64,000 bases of DNA from Pararge aegeria (GCF_905163445.1 NC_053197.1:7254001-7318000), one strand, 5' to 3'. Numbered from the stretch's first letter, positions 36,601-49,132 are shown. The notes: generated by a model not told the origin, from the letters alone. Translations and numbers: made by a program.

Positions 36601-37548
36601 ATTGCTTGCTCGACTGTCGCTTATAGAGGTATAGATAAGTAGCAGTCTCACTTACGGAGGTCCGTGAGGGAAAAACGACTGTCTCTTACAAAGGTTTCTG
36701 TTTCTCGCTAATAGAGGTTTTGGGAGCTTAAAATGACGGGTCCTGGCTATTACTCTCACTTATAGAGTTTTCTCACTTATCCAGTTCTCACTTACCCAGG
36801 TTTGACTGTATTTACTAGCTGTTGCCCGCGTTTATTACCGTTTTTAACGAATTCCGTGAGAACCATTTGTTATACTTGTCTTTTACATATATAATATCAG
36901 TAAGAACTTTTAGAAATTCCGCGGTTCACATTTGTTTATTTCAACATCTTTATTGCGTAGTATAGGATAACATAGGAATATACGTTAAAACAAAATTAGA
37001 GGCATAAGGCGACCTTATCACTAAAAGTGATCTCTTCCAGGTAACCTAAACGATAAGAATATACACGAGAGACGGGAAATCGCAATTGCAAAAAACAATA
37101 CATAAAGTTACTCACTAAAGTACATACTTGTAATAACTAAAATGATAATTATTAAGAGAGAAAAATAATATAAGATATATATATACACAAATATATATAT
37201 ATATATATATATATCTTTATAGACATATATATATGATGGCACGCCAAAGTTTATATTGAACACGGCCTGTCAAAGTCGCGTCGCGTTTATGGTAGCGGGG
37301 AAAAGGATCGCCATCTTGATTTACTCTGAAGGCGGCGCGCCATTTTTGACTAAAACTCGCACGCGCCGAATCGCTGTTTGTTAATTTAAACAAATTACTT
37401 TATGAGTCTTAATTGAAATACTGATAATTAGTAATATAGAGCAAAATAATTATTATTGTGATATAAATAAATACTACAATGAGTTCAGAAGAAGGCCCTC
37501 GGCGCTAATATATATATATTTTATATTATATATATATTATATATATAT

Positions 37549-37616
<68 letters not shown>

Positions 37617-40600
37617 GTGTAGTCTAAATAGTTGTAAAAAGTAGTATATGTAACTCGGCGTCCTTTCAAATAACTCTCTCACTAGGAACTCCCATAGAAA
37701 CATTACAGTTTCCTTATTCATCTTCCCAGGCTAAAAAAAACACTCACACGTAGGTATTATGAAAATTAAGCTTAATTTGCTATACTCCGCGAAAAGCAGG
37801 AGACTCTGTATGGTCTAAGTTTAGTTAACAATTTTCGCGGAGGATAGCAAATTAAGCTTAACTTTCATAATATATTATGGATTTCCGCAAAGTAACGCCT
37901 GCTTCTATCCAACACTCGCACGTATCAATTTAAAATGAACAAATCACCTTTTGAGTAACATTAAATTGATTTGCTGATTATGTGTATGTGATAGTAGCGG
38001 TTATAGCTCAGTGGTTAGGACTTCGGTTTCACTTTCCATGGGTAGAGTTCGAATCCCAACCTCTAACTTTACTTAAATATGTGCGTTTTGAGTAATCAAA
38101 ATATCACTTGCTTCAACGGTGAAGGAAAACATCGTGAGACCTGCATGCCTGAGAGTTCTCCATAATGTTCTCAAAGCCGTGTGTCCACCAATCCGCACTG
38201 GTTCAGCGTGGTGGACTAAACCTTTCTCATTGTGGGAGGAGACCAGTGCCCAGTAATCCGGTTATGGGTTGATATGATGACGATGATGATGTGATTATGT
38301 ACAGGTATGTGTGTGTGGGTTTATTTATATGTGTGCGTGTGTGTACCTTGACGATAGCGCGTGCGATGGCGACGCGCTGTTTTTGACCACCGCTGAGCTG
38401 AGAACCACCCGCGCCAACCTCACGCGACCACCCGTCACTACTCCCCGCTGCCAACTCTTGCAGTTGCGCTGCCTTCGCCGCAGCCAACCACGCCGGCTCC
38501 TACAAAATCCCACTAACATTAGAATGCTAGTCGGAAGGTGGGATTTTCTTTTTTTTTCCACTACAAATTAGTCCTAGACTGCAATCTCACCTAAATGATT
38601 CATGTAGTTTTAGATGGTAACGGGATGTTATGACTGTATGGCAGTTTTATAAATAAATAAATATACTACGACAATACATCGCCATCTAGCCCCAAAGTAA
38701 GCGTAGCTTGTGTTGTGGTTAATAAGATGACTGATGAATATTTTTATGAATAATGTACATAAATATTTATAATATACTTATAAACACCCAGACACTGAAA
38801 AACATTCACGTTTTTCAGTGTCTTGGTTTTACATTGCCAAATTGTATACGTTGTTTTGTTATACTTTTCTTTTTGTTCTATGTACTTTTTGTGGTGTGCA
38901 ATAAAAGTATATTCATTCATTAATTCATTCATTTATTCACGTTCATCCTACAGACATTTTTCAGTTGTGAAAATCGAACCCACAGCGTTGGACTCAGAAG
39001 CATTGTCGCTGCCCACTGCGCCAGTTGGCCGTTAATTAGCTTGACGGCACGTCTTTGTCGGTAGGGTGTTAACTAGCCACGGCCAAAGCCTCCCACAGAC
39101 AAATAATCCAGAAATTATACATTCCCAATTCGCCCTGCCGGGGATGGAACCCGGGACCTCCAGAACTCACCACTGCACCAGGAAGGTCGCCAAATTAGAG
39201 GGAAGGATTGCCCTGCGTTAGCATTTACATTTTCCGTTATATCGGATACGGTTTTACAGATAAATGAGTGACAAAAATAACATACGCATTATGACCGCCA
39301 GAAATAAGATTGAGGTAGGACCGAGTTGATGTAGATGAGTTAGGATAAAGGTACCTATTACACCCCACTAACTTTGCATGGTAAAGAGAATTGCTTAACG
39401 TGTTCATTTATTTACGTTATATCGGATCATCGTCGGATTCATTTCCGTTAGTAGCGGGACTACCCTGAAAAATGTCTGTTCTACAACTTTGACCTCGGAT
39501 AAATATGTGGTGACAAAAATTACAACAGTGACAACAATAAATAAGATTAAGGATATATCTAGGATAATATTAAAACAATAATTCACAAACGCACATATTT
39601 ATCAGATAGAATTACTGCTTCTAGGAAAATAAAGCTGTTTCAATGTCATCGTTAAGATAAACCAAACAAAATCAAATATGAACCTTCATTTTTGAATATC
39701 TCTTGAATCTATTACTTACGATGAATTTTTATTTACCTTTTCATTTTCCAGCGGCACATAATCATCGTGCGCGCCATAGAGTATGTTATCTTTTATAGAT
39801 CCAGTGAAAAGCACAGGTTCCTAGAACAAAGCATTACTAATTATGAAAAATAATATTCATTTATTTCAGGTAGACCTACTGCGCATGGTAAAGAGAATAT
39901 GATGAATATATTGAACAGAAGTTACACGGAATTCCGCTCAAAATAGTTTTAGTAAATTTTCCCCCTTCCCTAGTTAGGAGCTGCAAATTGTACAAACTAG
40001 CAGAAGCTTTACTTCACCAAGTTAAGAAAATTTACAATTACCTGACTGACGTATCCTATGTGACTCCTTAACCACACTGGGTCTAGCTGCCTTATATCTA
40101 CTCCGTCTAACAATATCCTGCCCACGTCCGGGTCATATAACCTCAATATAAGGGAGGCGACCGTACTTTTGCCGCAACCAGACCTTCCAACTAAAGCTAC
40201 ACTTTTCCCTGGATGTAAATGCAGGTCTAGGCCTTTTATTAGAGGTGCACCGAGGTAGGAAAAGTTGATATTATCTAATACTATTTCGCCTTTAGGCCGT
40301 TCTTTTGGTCGTATACCACCTGGAAAGTTAATATAGAATCATTTTTACATAGTCGAATAATTTAATATTAGAGAATATTATATAAACTGAATAAAAAAGC
40401 CTAAGCCTAAATATCTGAATCCAACATCCAACTAGCAAAACTTGTTTAGATTTTCTCTTTAAACAAAGTTAATTGGGCCTATTACATAAATAGAAATTGG
40501 TTTTATCGATTTAAAGTCGAAACAATACGTTATAAAAATCTACCCTTTATTACAAGCTATCGAAACATTATACCGCCAAAGCAAAATTTACTTAATGAAA

Positions 40601-43600
40601 ATCGTTTTAAAGTCGTAAATTCTGTGCTAGATTTTTGCAATAACAAATGTTCTAAGTGCATAAATTTGAAATTCAATACAATTAAGATAAGTCCTATTTT
40701 ACTGAGGTTTTTGCTTCACAAAGTTTTTGATACAAAGTCTTCAGTCATATCCAGTTTTACAAAACTATAGTGACAAAGGGGGGTACCCCCGTTAGGGGTT
40801 AATTCTTAGTACCCCCTGTCGTTGGAAAGGGGCTATTAAGCCTGCTATTAAATATAATTTACCTATAACTGGTATCTTTGGTTCCCTATCCATGATTTCC
40901 CATAGCCTCGTGGCAGCGCCCATACCCTTGTTTAGATCTGTGTAAAAACTACTAAGGCCCCCGATGCTGATGCCGACATAAGCGGCGTACAGAAGGAAGG
41001 ATGTCAGGTTGCCAACTGTCAACTGTTCTGTGGCGACCATACCACCGCCGTAGTACAGTACTAGGATTATAATAGTGTTGCCAGATAGGCCTGTCTGAAA
41101 ACATACCAAAATTAAATTTTAGTTTATATTAAATTCTTTTCAACTAGCGGACCTAGCAGATGTCGTCGTGCTAAGAAAAGCAGCCTGCGATGAAGCGGTG
41201 ATAACCTAGTGGGTAATGCTACAGCTTCCCTTTCGGGCCGACCGAATTCGATCCCCGGTACACACCATTAACTATTCGAAGTTATGTGCGTTTTTTATTT
41301 AAGCAACTATATTGCGTTTGCCTCAATTGGTGCCTGAAGGGTTGGCTCGTTTTTGCGCAAAGAATCAGCCTGGCTGTTCAGCGCGGAAATGCAGCAATCA
41401 TTCTTGACACCATTCCACGCAGGCATGATCTTTACAGTTTAGTTATAAGTTTTATTGTAACATTATCAATCATAAAATAAAAGAAAACAATCAAATATCA
41501 ATGTGTGAAGGAAAAGATTGTGAGGAAATCTGCATAAAGCTTCTGCATTAATCTCTAGGGCGTTTTAAGTCTACCAATCGCCAAATGCGGCCATTCTCAA
41601 TTTTAGAGAAGAATCTGATGATGATCTTTCGAATTTGGTAATATAGCAGACGCAGCGCCACCTACCGGGTGCAGTGTTGTTTTATAATAAAAAAACAAAA
41701 CAAACAATAATAATTATACTACGACAATACACACATCGGCATCTAGCCCCAAAGTAAGCGTAGCTTGTGTTTTGGGTACTAAGATAGCTGATGAATATTT
41801 TTATGAATATAATACACGTAAATACTAATAATATACAGATAAACAACCACACACTGAAAACATCATGTTCATCACAAAAAGCCTTTCCAGTTCTGGGAAT
41901 CGAACCCACGGGCCTTGGACTCAGAAAGCAGAGCCGCTGCCCACTGCGCCAACCGGCTGCCTTAAATAAAAAAAAGTTCTGTGTAGTTCCGTGTAAACAC
42001 GAGAAGTTTTATAATAATAGGGAATTTAAAAAAGTGTTTACACAAACACTTCGTGTGTTCTTGACCTTGCCCTGAAGTTGTTTAAGACATGACCTTGGTT
42101 TAATATTATTGTATCTGAAGGTAAGTTCTGATACTTTAATTACTTCCGTTGCTTTTTTAATTTCTTACAGTGGGAAATAAAATAAACGCTCGAAATATTT
42201 TAACCGAGGCAAAAAATAAAAACTCATTTTGAGAATAGAAAAATAAAACATGATCAACAAATATTGTCAACTTATTCAGTTCATTTGCAAAAAATCGAAT
42301 AGAGTTTAAAAGTTTCATGGTTATGTATTTTTGAATCACTTTTATATTGAAAAATACTATAACAGAGTAGCAAAGACTTTTTATATTGTCAAAATTTCAC
42401 GATTAGTTATTTTAGATTTTTTTTTGTTTCTTTTTATAGAATTATAATTACATTAATAATGAATAAGCCTTTAATTAGGAGCCCTAGTAATTTATAGTAA
42501 AAATACAAAAAAAACAAATGAACGTAAACCGTCAAAATTTCGCATAAAGATAGCACTTATCGGAAGTTTCTTAGAGAAATCAATGTACATTCATCTTAAT
42601 ATATAATAATATAACATCCATATGTTACTGATAGAAAAATTCAAAAAGTAGTCGATCGTTTTAAAAAAAGAAAACAGGGTAGTTATAACAGTAGGGTTAA
42701 GCTAGTATAAAACTTACCAAACCGTAGAAACTACCAACGGCCAAAGACTCTTTGTATGCTAAATTTAATAGTGTCTCTATTCGTTGCGCGTACGACTGGC
42801 ATTCTTTTTGTTCCTTACTGAACGATTTCACTGTTTTTATATTCGATATTTTTTCTTCGGCTAGCTGAAAAAATTTAAATTAATTACTATGTTCCATCTA
42901 AATAAAGTTTAGAATGTTTTATTACGGATACATTAATCTAAGCCAGGGAGGCTTAGATTCCCGGATCGGATACAAAATTATTATTAGGAAATCCGTGCCA
43001 GCGGTGAGAAAGGTAATTAATATCATTATCTCCGTGCTTCGGAGAGCACGTTAAGCTGTAGGTTCCATGTGATAAAGTCATGATCTCCAGTGTTAGTTAA
43101 TCCGAATTTTTGGAATTGTAACATCTGTATTTACATATTATTACAGACCTTAACTGCTTCGTTGTTCCATTGATTAGCACGTTTTCCTAAAATCACGAGG
43201 TCCCGGATTTGATTTCCGGATCGCACAAATAAATATTGGGTATTTAAAAAAAATTTCGTTGAGGTGTGAGGAAATTGCCAGTGTTCGCCGCCGTGCCTCA
43301 GAGAGCACGTTAAGCTGGTTTTCCCGGTTGCTATCACTAACATGCGATAATATAGCTTTAAAGCTCGCCAACCGCCTTTCGGGCAGCGTTGTAGGTATAT
43401 GCTCTAAACCCTACGAGAGAGATGGCATGTGTCACGTTATTTAATAGTGTTATGGTGATGACACACCTCACTCGTCTCTGCTAAGGCGTCCTGCAATTGC
43501 CTAGTGATGCCCCGCACGAATCGACCGTAAATAATCGCTAACATCGATACTGGGGGCACTACGCACAGCCCTATTAGCGCCAGCGATGGAGACATGTAGA

Positions 43601-46600
43601 ACTGTAAATAAAAAAGAATAATTATTTGTCGTACAGAATCATTTAATCTTTTTTAATTTTTATTGCTAACACTTATTAATTACCTCTACCGCCTAGTCTT
43701 TTGGATATGATTTCTCGGGCAAACAATGGTCTCCTCAGTACAGGTCACCTAGACCAACGCCAAATAAAAAAAAAAGTTTTTTTTTAAATCTGCTTTTATT
43801 ATGTATGTCCTCCTGTGATAAGAGATTCCCTTTGTATAAGATGAGTACGGTAATGATAATCGAGGTTCCGTAACGACAATCTTATTCAGGTCAGAAAAAA
43901 GGAATTTGTGTGCTTCATTTTAAAGCTCACATGAGATTAGCAAGAACGACTAGGCCAAATTAAAAACAGTATTGTAGACTTCCTCTACCCCTTTAAAGGC
44001 CAGATTCTTATTGGGCCAGATTCTTAGGAACATAAGTTTTTGATTATCGAGACAGTGACAAGCGAAACGTTTTTAACACGTAGGTGTTCCTACATATTTG
44101 ACGGGTTAACGTTTCGTTAAATATTAATCGTTTGTTTCTGTTAATCTGCACAACTACGGTTAACGTGTGATAATAATCGTCAACGTCAGCTCTAAAACTC
44201 TCTTCCCTATGAGAGAGGAGAGCTATTATATTATATATTTCAGTATGTTAATAGGCTAATAGTGGATGTTCTGTTTACCATCATGCCAGTGCCAGCTCCG
44301 ACCATAAACAACGAGCGCAATCCATCACTAACATTTGAACTAAGGTTGCGCCCTACCAACTGCGTATCAGCTGATAATCTATTCACCAACTCTCCCGTAG
44401 ATGTTTTAGCGAACCATGCCGGTTCCTGGCGCATTATAGACGAGAAAACTTGTTTGCGGAGTGTCTGCGTCATTCGTTGACCTGTAACAGAATACTAGAT
44501 AAGGTAATGTTATTTTTTTTTAAGTGCCCTCGTTAAAACATTTGATGGACCCAATTTCTTTACTGAGATAATAAGAACGAGCTCCAACACAATATTGGAG
44601 CTGATAACAAGCGTGGATTGATTCTGACCTCTTGGACCCCTAGTCCGATCAGACCACGTAAAAATAAGTTTTAAAGACGTATTGTGTGTCGAGAATATTT
44701 GATACCCAATACAAATAACTAGGATACTGGTCCAGCGATCCTATCTACCAACACTGTGCTCTCTGGATTGCATTTTCTGAGCTATGTTGAAAAGAAAGAA
44801 ATACTCTGGAAAGCAAAGTGTTTTTTAGATACCCACGAGTTGGACAGACGAAATTAAACGAGTCGCAGGCTTGATACAAGCGACACATATCCGAAGCGAG
44901 CTTAAATCCTTACAAAAGATCTATGTCACGAAGTGGACGTTCTATATGATATGATATGGATGCTGATGATGATCCAATCTAGCCTCCATGGCCTTACTGT
45001 TTGCACGGATGACCAAGGATCACGAAACTGCGAGTAAGATTCCCAGCTCTGCAAAAAAAGTCGTTAAGTAGGAAGTCCAGGGTTCGGTTTAGGAATTCAT
45101 CATCATATCAAACGATTGACGTCCACTTTCGTAGGGAGTTCCAAATACCACTGTCTTGTGCCGCTTGGTTCCTGCGATTCTCTGCGACTCGTTTAATGTC
45201 ATCTATCCACATCGTCGGGGTCTACCAACGCTACGTTTACCGGTGCGGGGTTGCCATTCCAGCACCTTGTGACCCCAACGTCCATCGATTCCCCCAGCGT
45301 TGAGCTATGTCGGTAACTCTGGTTCTTCTACGGATCTCCACATTTCTGATTCCTGATTCGATCACGTAGAGATACTCCGAGCATAGCTTTCTCCAACGCC
45401 TGCTGTGTGACTTTTAGCCTTCTTATTCTTCAACCATCTATCTATCTTAGTCAGCAACCAAGTTTCGGAACCATAAGTCTTTACCGGCAACACGCACTGT
45501 TCGAGGACTTTGGGAATTCATAATTACTGAATTATCTCTGGTCTAGTTTGGTGGGAGGCATAGAAGCTAAGGTGCCGCGTAGAATCCGGATATGGTATGA
45601 GTTTATTATAACAGCCATACCTAGAGTTAGTGACTAGCATCAACAACTTCATCATCACTTACTGCCAGGTAAGATTGCAGTCAAGCACTAACTCATATTG
45701 CAAAGTATATATGTTGTATGTTTGTATGTATATACAATAAAATGTAGACAATTTTTTAAATTTTTATATATCTTCAAAAAAGAACAAATAGAATAAAACT
45801 ATTAACAATCTAAAACATTGATCTTTTATAAAAGTGCGACGTCTTTAACAACAGAAATGAAGTCATTCAGAACTAGTTCAATAATAAATAACGGTGATAA
45901 CAGTATTTAGGTAGCATTGGCATATCCAAATACCTAATGTAAATTGATTCAGTGAACAAAAAATACCAGTTTCAAAATTCATGTGAACGTGTTCTGTTTG
46001 TTAATTTATTTATTACCTATGTTTAATTTCACCCCTGCCCCAATCTTGATAAAATTTAACACACATTGTTGAGGATGGAACACTTTATTTCAAAAAAGCC
46101 GGCAACCATCCCACAAACTCATGATTTTACAATTTATATTTGCAAGAAAGCACTGCCTACCTTAACCTATTTATTTAGCTTGAATCAGAGAAAGATTATG
46201 TTGGGTTATGTTAGCCTGGTTAGAAACCCTGTAGGTGCCTTGGATAACAGCTAAACCGATCTTGTCGATATTTTGAATAGCTGGTGACTTATATAATACT
46301 TATAAGCCAGGGAAAACTAACATTTTTCTAATATAATAATACTAGTTTTTTTTTAAGTAAGTATCTTATCAATCTAATTATTTATGAACCAATTAACAAA
46401 CACTTTATTCTTATCTCTTTTAAATTAACAAATAGAAAATTGTTCCAGAATTATTATAAAAACAATACTTGTGATAAAATAATATTTTTATTACCAAGTA
46501 TGTAAACTGATCATTTTATCTGCTGGTACAATAAACAAATTATTATTAAGTAGAAACCATCCAGCAGAAAATAGTCAGTTTATTAGATGAGGAAATCTAG

Positions 46601-47101
46601 ACTATAGCAGTGAAATTAAATTTAATAAAAGACCTATCCCTTCAATACTATCTGGCCAAAAATAAGATAGATAGGTACCTGAAAAAAAAGTTAAGACGCA
46701 TTTCATATTGACAACCGATTGGCGCAGTGAGAACCTGCTTTGTGAGTTGAAGGCTATGAGTTCGATTCCCACAACTAGGAAATATTTGTATAATGAACAT
46801 GACTGTTTTTCAGTGTTCAGATGTTCATCTGTATACTTACTATGAATTTTATGTACAAAAATGTTTATTATTTATAACGCTTACTTTGTGGCTAGATAAC
46901 TATATGTGTATTGCTGTAGTATATTTATTTATTTATTTACATTACAGTGGCTAAAACGCATAGACTCTCGTTTGACCATGTGTTTTATTTATTTCTGATA
47001 TAACTGCTCACTGAGCTGTCTGAAACTGAGCAAGAGCGTGTGTTTGTGTGCGTGTGCAAACGCGTGTGTGTGTTTGTACGTTCGCGTTTGTGTGTATGTT
47101 A

Positions 47102-47141
<40 letters not shown>

Positions 47142-48985
47142 CGTGCGTTTGTGTGTATGTTAAGTTTTCAGAAGAAACAAACAAAAACCTAATACATATT
47201 ACACACCTGTGTAACGCACACGGTCTGCGCTGTGCACCTAGCAGCATTTATCAAATTGATAATTATGATTATGAATGATGATAAAGATAACAATTAATGA
47301 TAATGTTGATTTTACCAGATATTGACATCAAGTACACTCTTCCAAAATTGCAAAGGCCACCAACAAGGAAGACTCCACAGAGCACCAAACACAGTTGGTC
47401 CAGTCTCTCTCTCGCAGCTATAAGATCATTTGTGCCACTGTATATGATATCCAGCACCATTCCCAATGAAAAGGGCACTGCCATAGTAACACTGGATGAA
47501 ATTAATAAAAATCCAATAGCACCTGAAAGAAAAAACTATTTATTGCTTTGGGTAATGACTGATGAATATTTTTATTAATAACATACATAAATACTTATAA
47601 TATATATATAAACACACTAAAAAACATTCATGTTCATCACACAAACATTTTCCAGTTGTGGGAATTGAAAGCAGGGTTGCTATCCAGTAACTGGCTGGTA
47701 ATGTATTGATGATGATGAATAGTACATATCTTGCAATGCTTTTCAATGAGCTAATTCAGAACTGTTAAACCAATTTGAAAGACTTATTATAAAGAGACTT
47801 CATGTTGGGTACTTTTTCCACAAGATAGTTAAAGAATAAGAGATATTTTTTAAATGTTTTTGTTTTGTTGTGTATGTTAAGAATGTAGGCATTTTATACA
47901 ATGTAAAAAATTACTGCCAATAATAAATTTTAATGTTACCGTAAGTAAACAAATGAGTGGACAATCAATCTTATTTAGCAGTTAATAACAACTATTCCAT
48001 CATATTAATTGAAAAGATATCAAATAATAGATGGCATACAGATATATTTTTTTGAATTACAAATTTCAGACTTTTGGAATTACAAATTTTAATAAGTAAA
48101 TTAATGAAGCGCTGTGTTTTACTTGATGTTTCTATTCAAATAGAAGCTCTGCAGTACTTCAAGCAACCATATGATTTTATAGTCAAGTACATAATAGGTA
48201 ATTAATATGCCACAGCTGCACAAATAAGAATTTTCTCTTGACAAGGTATGCATGTATGGCTAATTTGAATGACTTGATAGTTTCAGTAAGTAATTTATAA
48301 TAAAAATTCTACGACAATAATGTACCTAGTCAAAATAAGTTTTGTTCCTAAATTGCTGTTTCCAATACCATACCTATGAATCTTTTACACAGAAATTTTT
48401 CCAAAAAGTAACTTTTGATTTAAAAAATCTTGCCTTTTTTTTCAACAACACCCAATTTTTACAGCACTAATTGTAGTTTCAGATTACGTGTGTCACGATT
48501 ATAAAGAAAAAGGGAATCAGGGTTTTTCCAAAATTAGCACAATTTCTTTAAGCCAAAATTTCCCTAAAATATTACAAAAATATTTTTCATAACAACTATT
48601 AAGAGTAAGATTATTTACCAGCAAGGGTCCATTTTTCTGGCTCCGCCAAAGTAAGTAGCCTCTTTAATTCTGAAGGCTTTAATTTTACATTTATCTTCTT
48701 TGTGGTAGCTAACACTGTCTTATCTTTGATGTTTTCGATGTGTTCATTTTTCTTCTGAGTATCGACTTGGCTAGTATAATACCTTGCTTTCAAAAAATAG
48801 ACGTCCTTCCTAAATAGTAAGGTCCTTTCGAAATTATTTCGTAATGCCGAAACTTTCTGACCAGAGATTAACCTGTTTCTGCATTGTTCACAGGAATAAC
48901 TTGAAAGTGGCACCTTAAACAGTAAATTTATCTGTCTACCACATATTTTAACGTTCAAACGCTTACAAAGTAATCTTTGTAACAT
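33658..48985 (-). CDS. ABCB10: Mitochondrial half ABC transporter ABCB10
   Basis: Inner-membrane homodimeric exporter linked to heme synthesis and oxidative-stress protection in mitochondria. Ten exons in transcript order: 48985-48619, 47522-47316, 44481-44279, 43601-43467, 42864-42718, 41094-40863, 40319-40042, 39820-39737, 38499-38347, 33957-33658. All are GT-AG and the total of 2106 bp gives 701 residues with no break. The N-terminus (MLQRLLCKRLNVKICGRQIN) is basic, a likely presequence. The transmembrane domain includes VTMAVPFSLGMVLDIIYSGT, SGQRMTQTLRKQVFSSIMRQ and TGLSGNTIIILVLYYGGGM. The nucleotide-binding domain has Walker A GRSGCGKST, Q-loop region YVSQEPVLF, signature LSGGQKQR, Walker B ILILDEATS and H-loop IAHRLST. 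Human ABCB10 is about 738 residues. Introns hold five SINE A copies and a transposon. Confidence 0.96.
34097..34290 (+). repeat. Interspersed repeat shared with 9440-9605
   Basis: Contains gcccataatcatcacac, a gtagtagtagtagtagtag run and cttagtcgcctcgtac. It lies in the last ABCB10 intron. Confidence 0.6.
34925..35295 (-). mobile_element. RTE-like LINE fragment
   Basis: Minus strand matches the LINE tail at 56600: the region corresponding to RRPPTRWTDDI-like words is readable but broken by stops. The copy is 5'-truncated and decayed. Confidence 0.65.
36015..36258 (-). mobile_element. SINE A copy
   Basis: On the - strand it shows the head ggccgactgccgtagcgggc, B box gtgggttcgattcccag, and the gatggcgttgtgtgtgttgt end. 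It lies in the last ABCB10 intron. Confidence 0.85.
36339..36808. mobile_element. Tc1/mariner-type MITE, 470 bp
   Basis: Perfect 13-bp terminal inverted repeats, cagtcaaacctgg at 36339-36351 and ccaggtttgactg at 36796-36808, flanked by TA on both sides. The interior carries several copies of a 16-bp phrase resembling tctcgcttatagaggt in one orientation. No transposase frame is present. Confidence 0.85.
37172..37230. repeat. TA-rich microsatellite
   Basis: Near-perfect alternation of t and a with small interruptions, in the last ABCB10 intron. Confidence 0.85.
37505..37618. repeat. TA-rich microsatellite with acac interruptions
   Basis: Long alternating at tract interrupted by short acacac blocks. 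It creates a spurious minus-strand tyrosine/isoleucine frame. Confidence 0.85.
37755..37872. repeat. Long hairpin: 41-bp inverted repeat, 36-nt loop
   Basis: Left arm 37755-37795 and right arm 37832-37872 pair at 39 of 41 positions (core aagcttaatttgctat). Near-identical 13-bp direct repeats flank the region: acactcacacgta at 37740-37752 and acactcgcacgta at 37912-37924. It lies in the last ABCB10 intron. It could be a MITE or a hairpin transcript; the sequence alone does not decide. Confidence 0.9.
38000..38292 (+). mobile_element. SINE C, full-length tRNA-derived copy
   Basis: tRNA-like head with A box tagctcagtggttaggac and B box agttcgaatccc. Body includes gtgaaggaaaacatcgtgag and accaatccgcactggttc. 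The end, gggttgatatgatgacgatg, is a trinucleotide tail. It lies immediately upstream (in + coordinates) of ABCB10 exon 9. Confidence 0.85.
38648..39033 (-). mobile_element. SINE A copy interrupted by a nested insertion
   Basis: The two halves, 38648-38812 and 38941-39033, together form a minus-strand SINE A. The inserted piece is about 38814-38935 and has an ATTC-repeat tail. The phrase attcacgtt appears on both sides of it (about 38804 and 38936), consistent with a short target duplication. Confidence 0.75.
39040..39195 (-). mobile_element. SINE B, head and partial body
   Basis: Minus strand shows a tRNA-like head with gcagtggtgagttctgg, B box gggttccatcccc, then ggaggctttggccgtggc. Confidence 0.75.
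41186..41640 (+). mobile_element. SINE C copy with nested LINE-like insertion
   Basis: Head gcggtgataacctagtgggt and gaattcgatccccgg precede gttatgtgcgtttt. The SINE body resumes at about 41497 (gtgtgaaggaaaagattgtg). The 41310-41490 segment in between ends cataaaataaaag and looks like a LINE 3' end. The copy ends gatgatgat. Confidence 0.7.
41700..41962 (-). mobile_element. SINE A copy
   Basis: Minus strand: ggttggcgcagtgggcagcg head, B box gtgggttcgattcccag, body and the cattgt-type end. Located in ABCB10 intron 5. Confidence 0.85.
42930..43445 (+). repeat. Two partial copies of another tRNA-like repeat
   Basis: The phrase gagagcacgttaagctg occurs at about 43043 and 43303, each following a related segment with gaggtcccggatttgatttc or a diverged version. 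This suggests two neighbouring SINE-like copies between ABCB10 exons 4 and 5. Confidence 0.55.
45098..45520 (-). mobile_element. RTE-like LINE fragment
   Basis: Minus strand matches the LINE tail at 56600 and extends further 5'. The + strand begins catcatatcaaacgattgac, the reverse of the shared 3' tail. Many stops; dead copy in ABCB10 intron 2. Confidence 0.75.
45485..45715 (+). mobile_element. SINE B body
   Basis: Contains ctggtctagtttggtgggag and gattgcagtcaagcactaac, as in the other SINE B copies. Confidence 0.55.
46711..46940 (+). mobile_element. SINE A copy, diverged
   Basis: Head caaccgattggcgcagtgag, B box gagttcgattcccac, body and a TATTTA tail. It lies in ABCB10 intron 2. Confidence 0.8.
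47040..47165. repeat. Compound GT microsatellite
   Basis: Uninterrupted gt core near 47105-47138 with imperfect flanks. The segment gcgtttgtgtgtatgttaag occurs twice, at about 47084 and 47146. Confidence 0.9.
47545..47685 (-). mobile_element. SINE A, partial
   Basis: Minus strand shows the B box (caattcccacaactgg) and middle body; the head is lost. It ends 23 bp before ABCB10 exon 2. Confidence 0.75.
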
Positions 48986-49119
48986 TTTTTATCCCAATTA
49001 AAAAATTTAGAACTTTAAAATTAAATAAAAAATAATAACATCTCGACTGACTGACTGATTGACAGTGACAACGACATTAATTTTAGGTGACATTGATAGT
49101 TTTGGGTTGCCAGTTATAT
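48986..49119 (-). promoter_or_regulatory. ABCB10: ABCB10 upstream region bounded by a retroelement
   Basis: Only 134 bp lie between the ABCB10 start codon and the target duplication of the insertion at 49133. The core promoter and 5' UTR must be here, within the element, or beyond it. No TATA box is evident. Confidence 0.4.
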
Positions 49120-49132
49120 ATAGTTGTAAGAA
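49120..49132. repeat. Target-site duplication, left copy
   Basis: Sequence atagttgtaagaa, identical to 51148-51160. Confidence 0.9.

Noticed and set aside
37521..37721. Tyr/Ile-rich minus-strand frame
   Set aside because: It is a translation of TA/AC microsatellites.
38000..38080. Possible functional tRNA gene (A and B boxes present)
   Set aside because: It is followed by a SINE body and trinucleotide tail, and the clover-leaf does not fold cleanly. The same holds for the tRNA-like heads at 26955, 36240, 41186, 46711, 56303 and 60512.
47008..47278. His/Thr- and Val/Cys-rich frames
   Set aside because: They are translations of the GT microsatellite.
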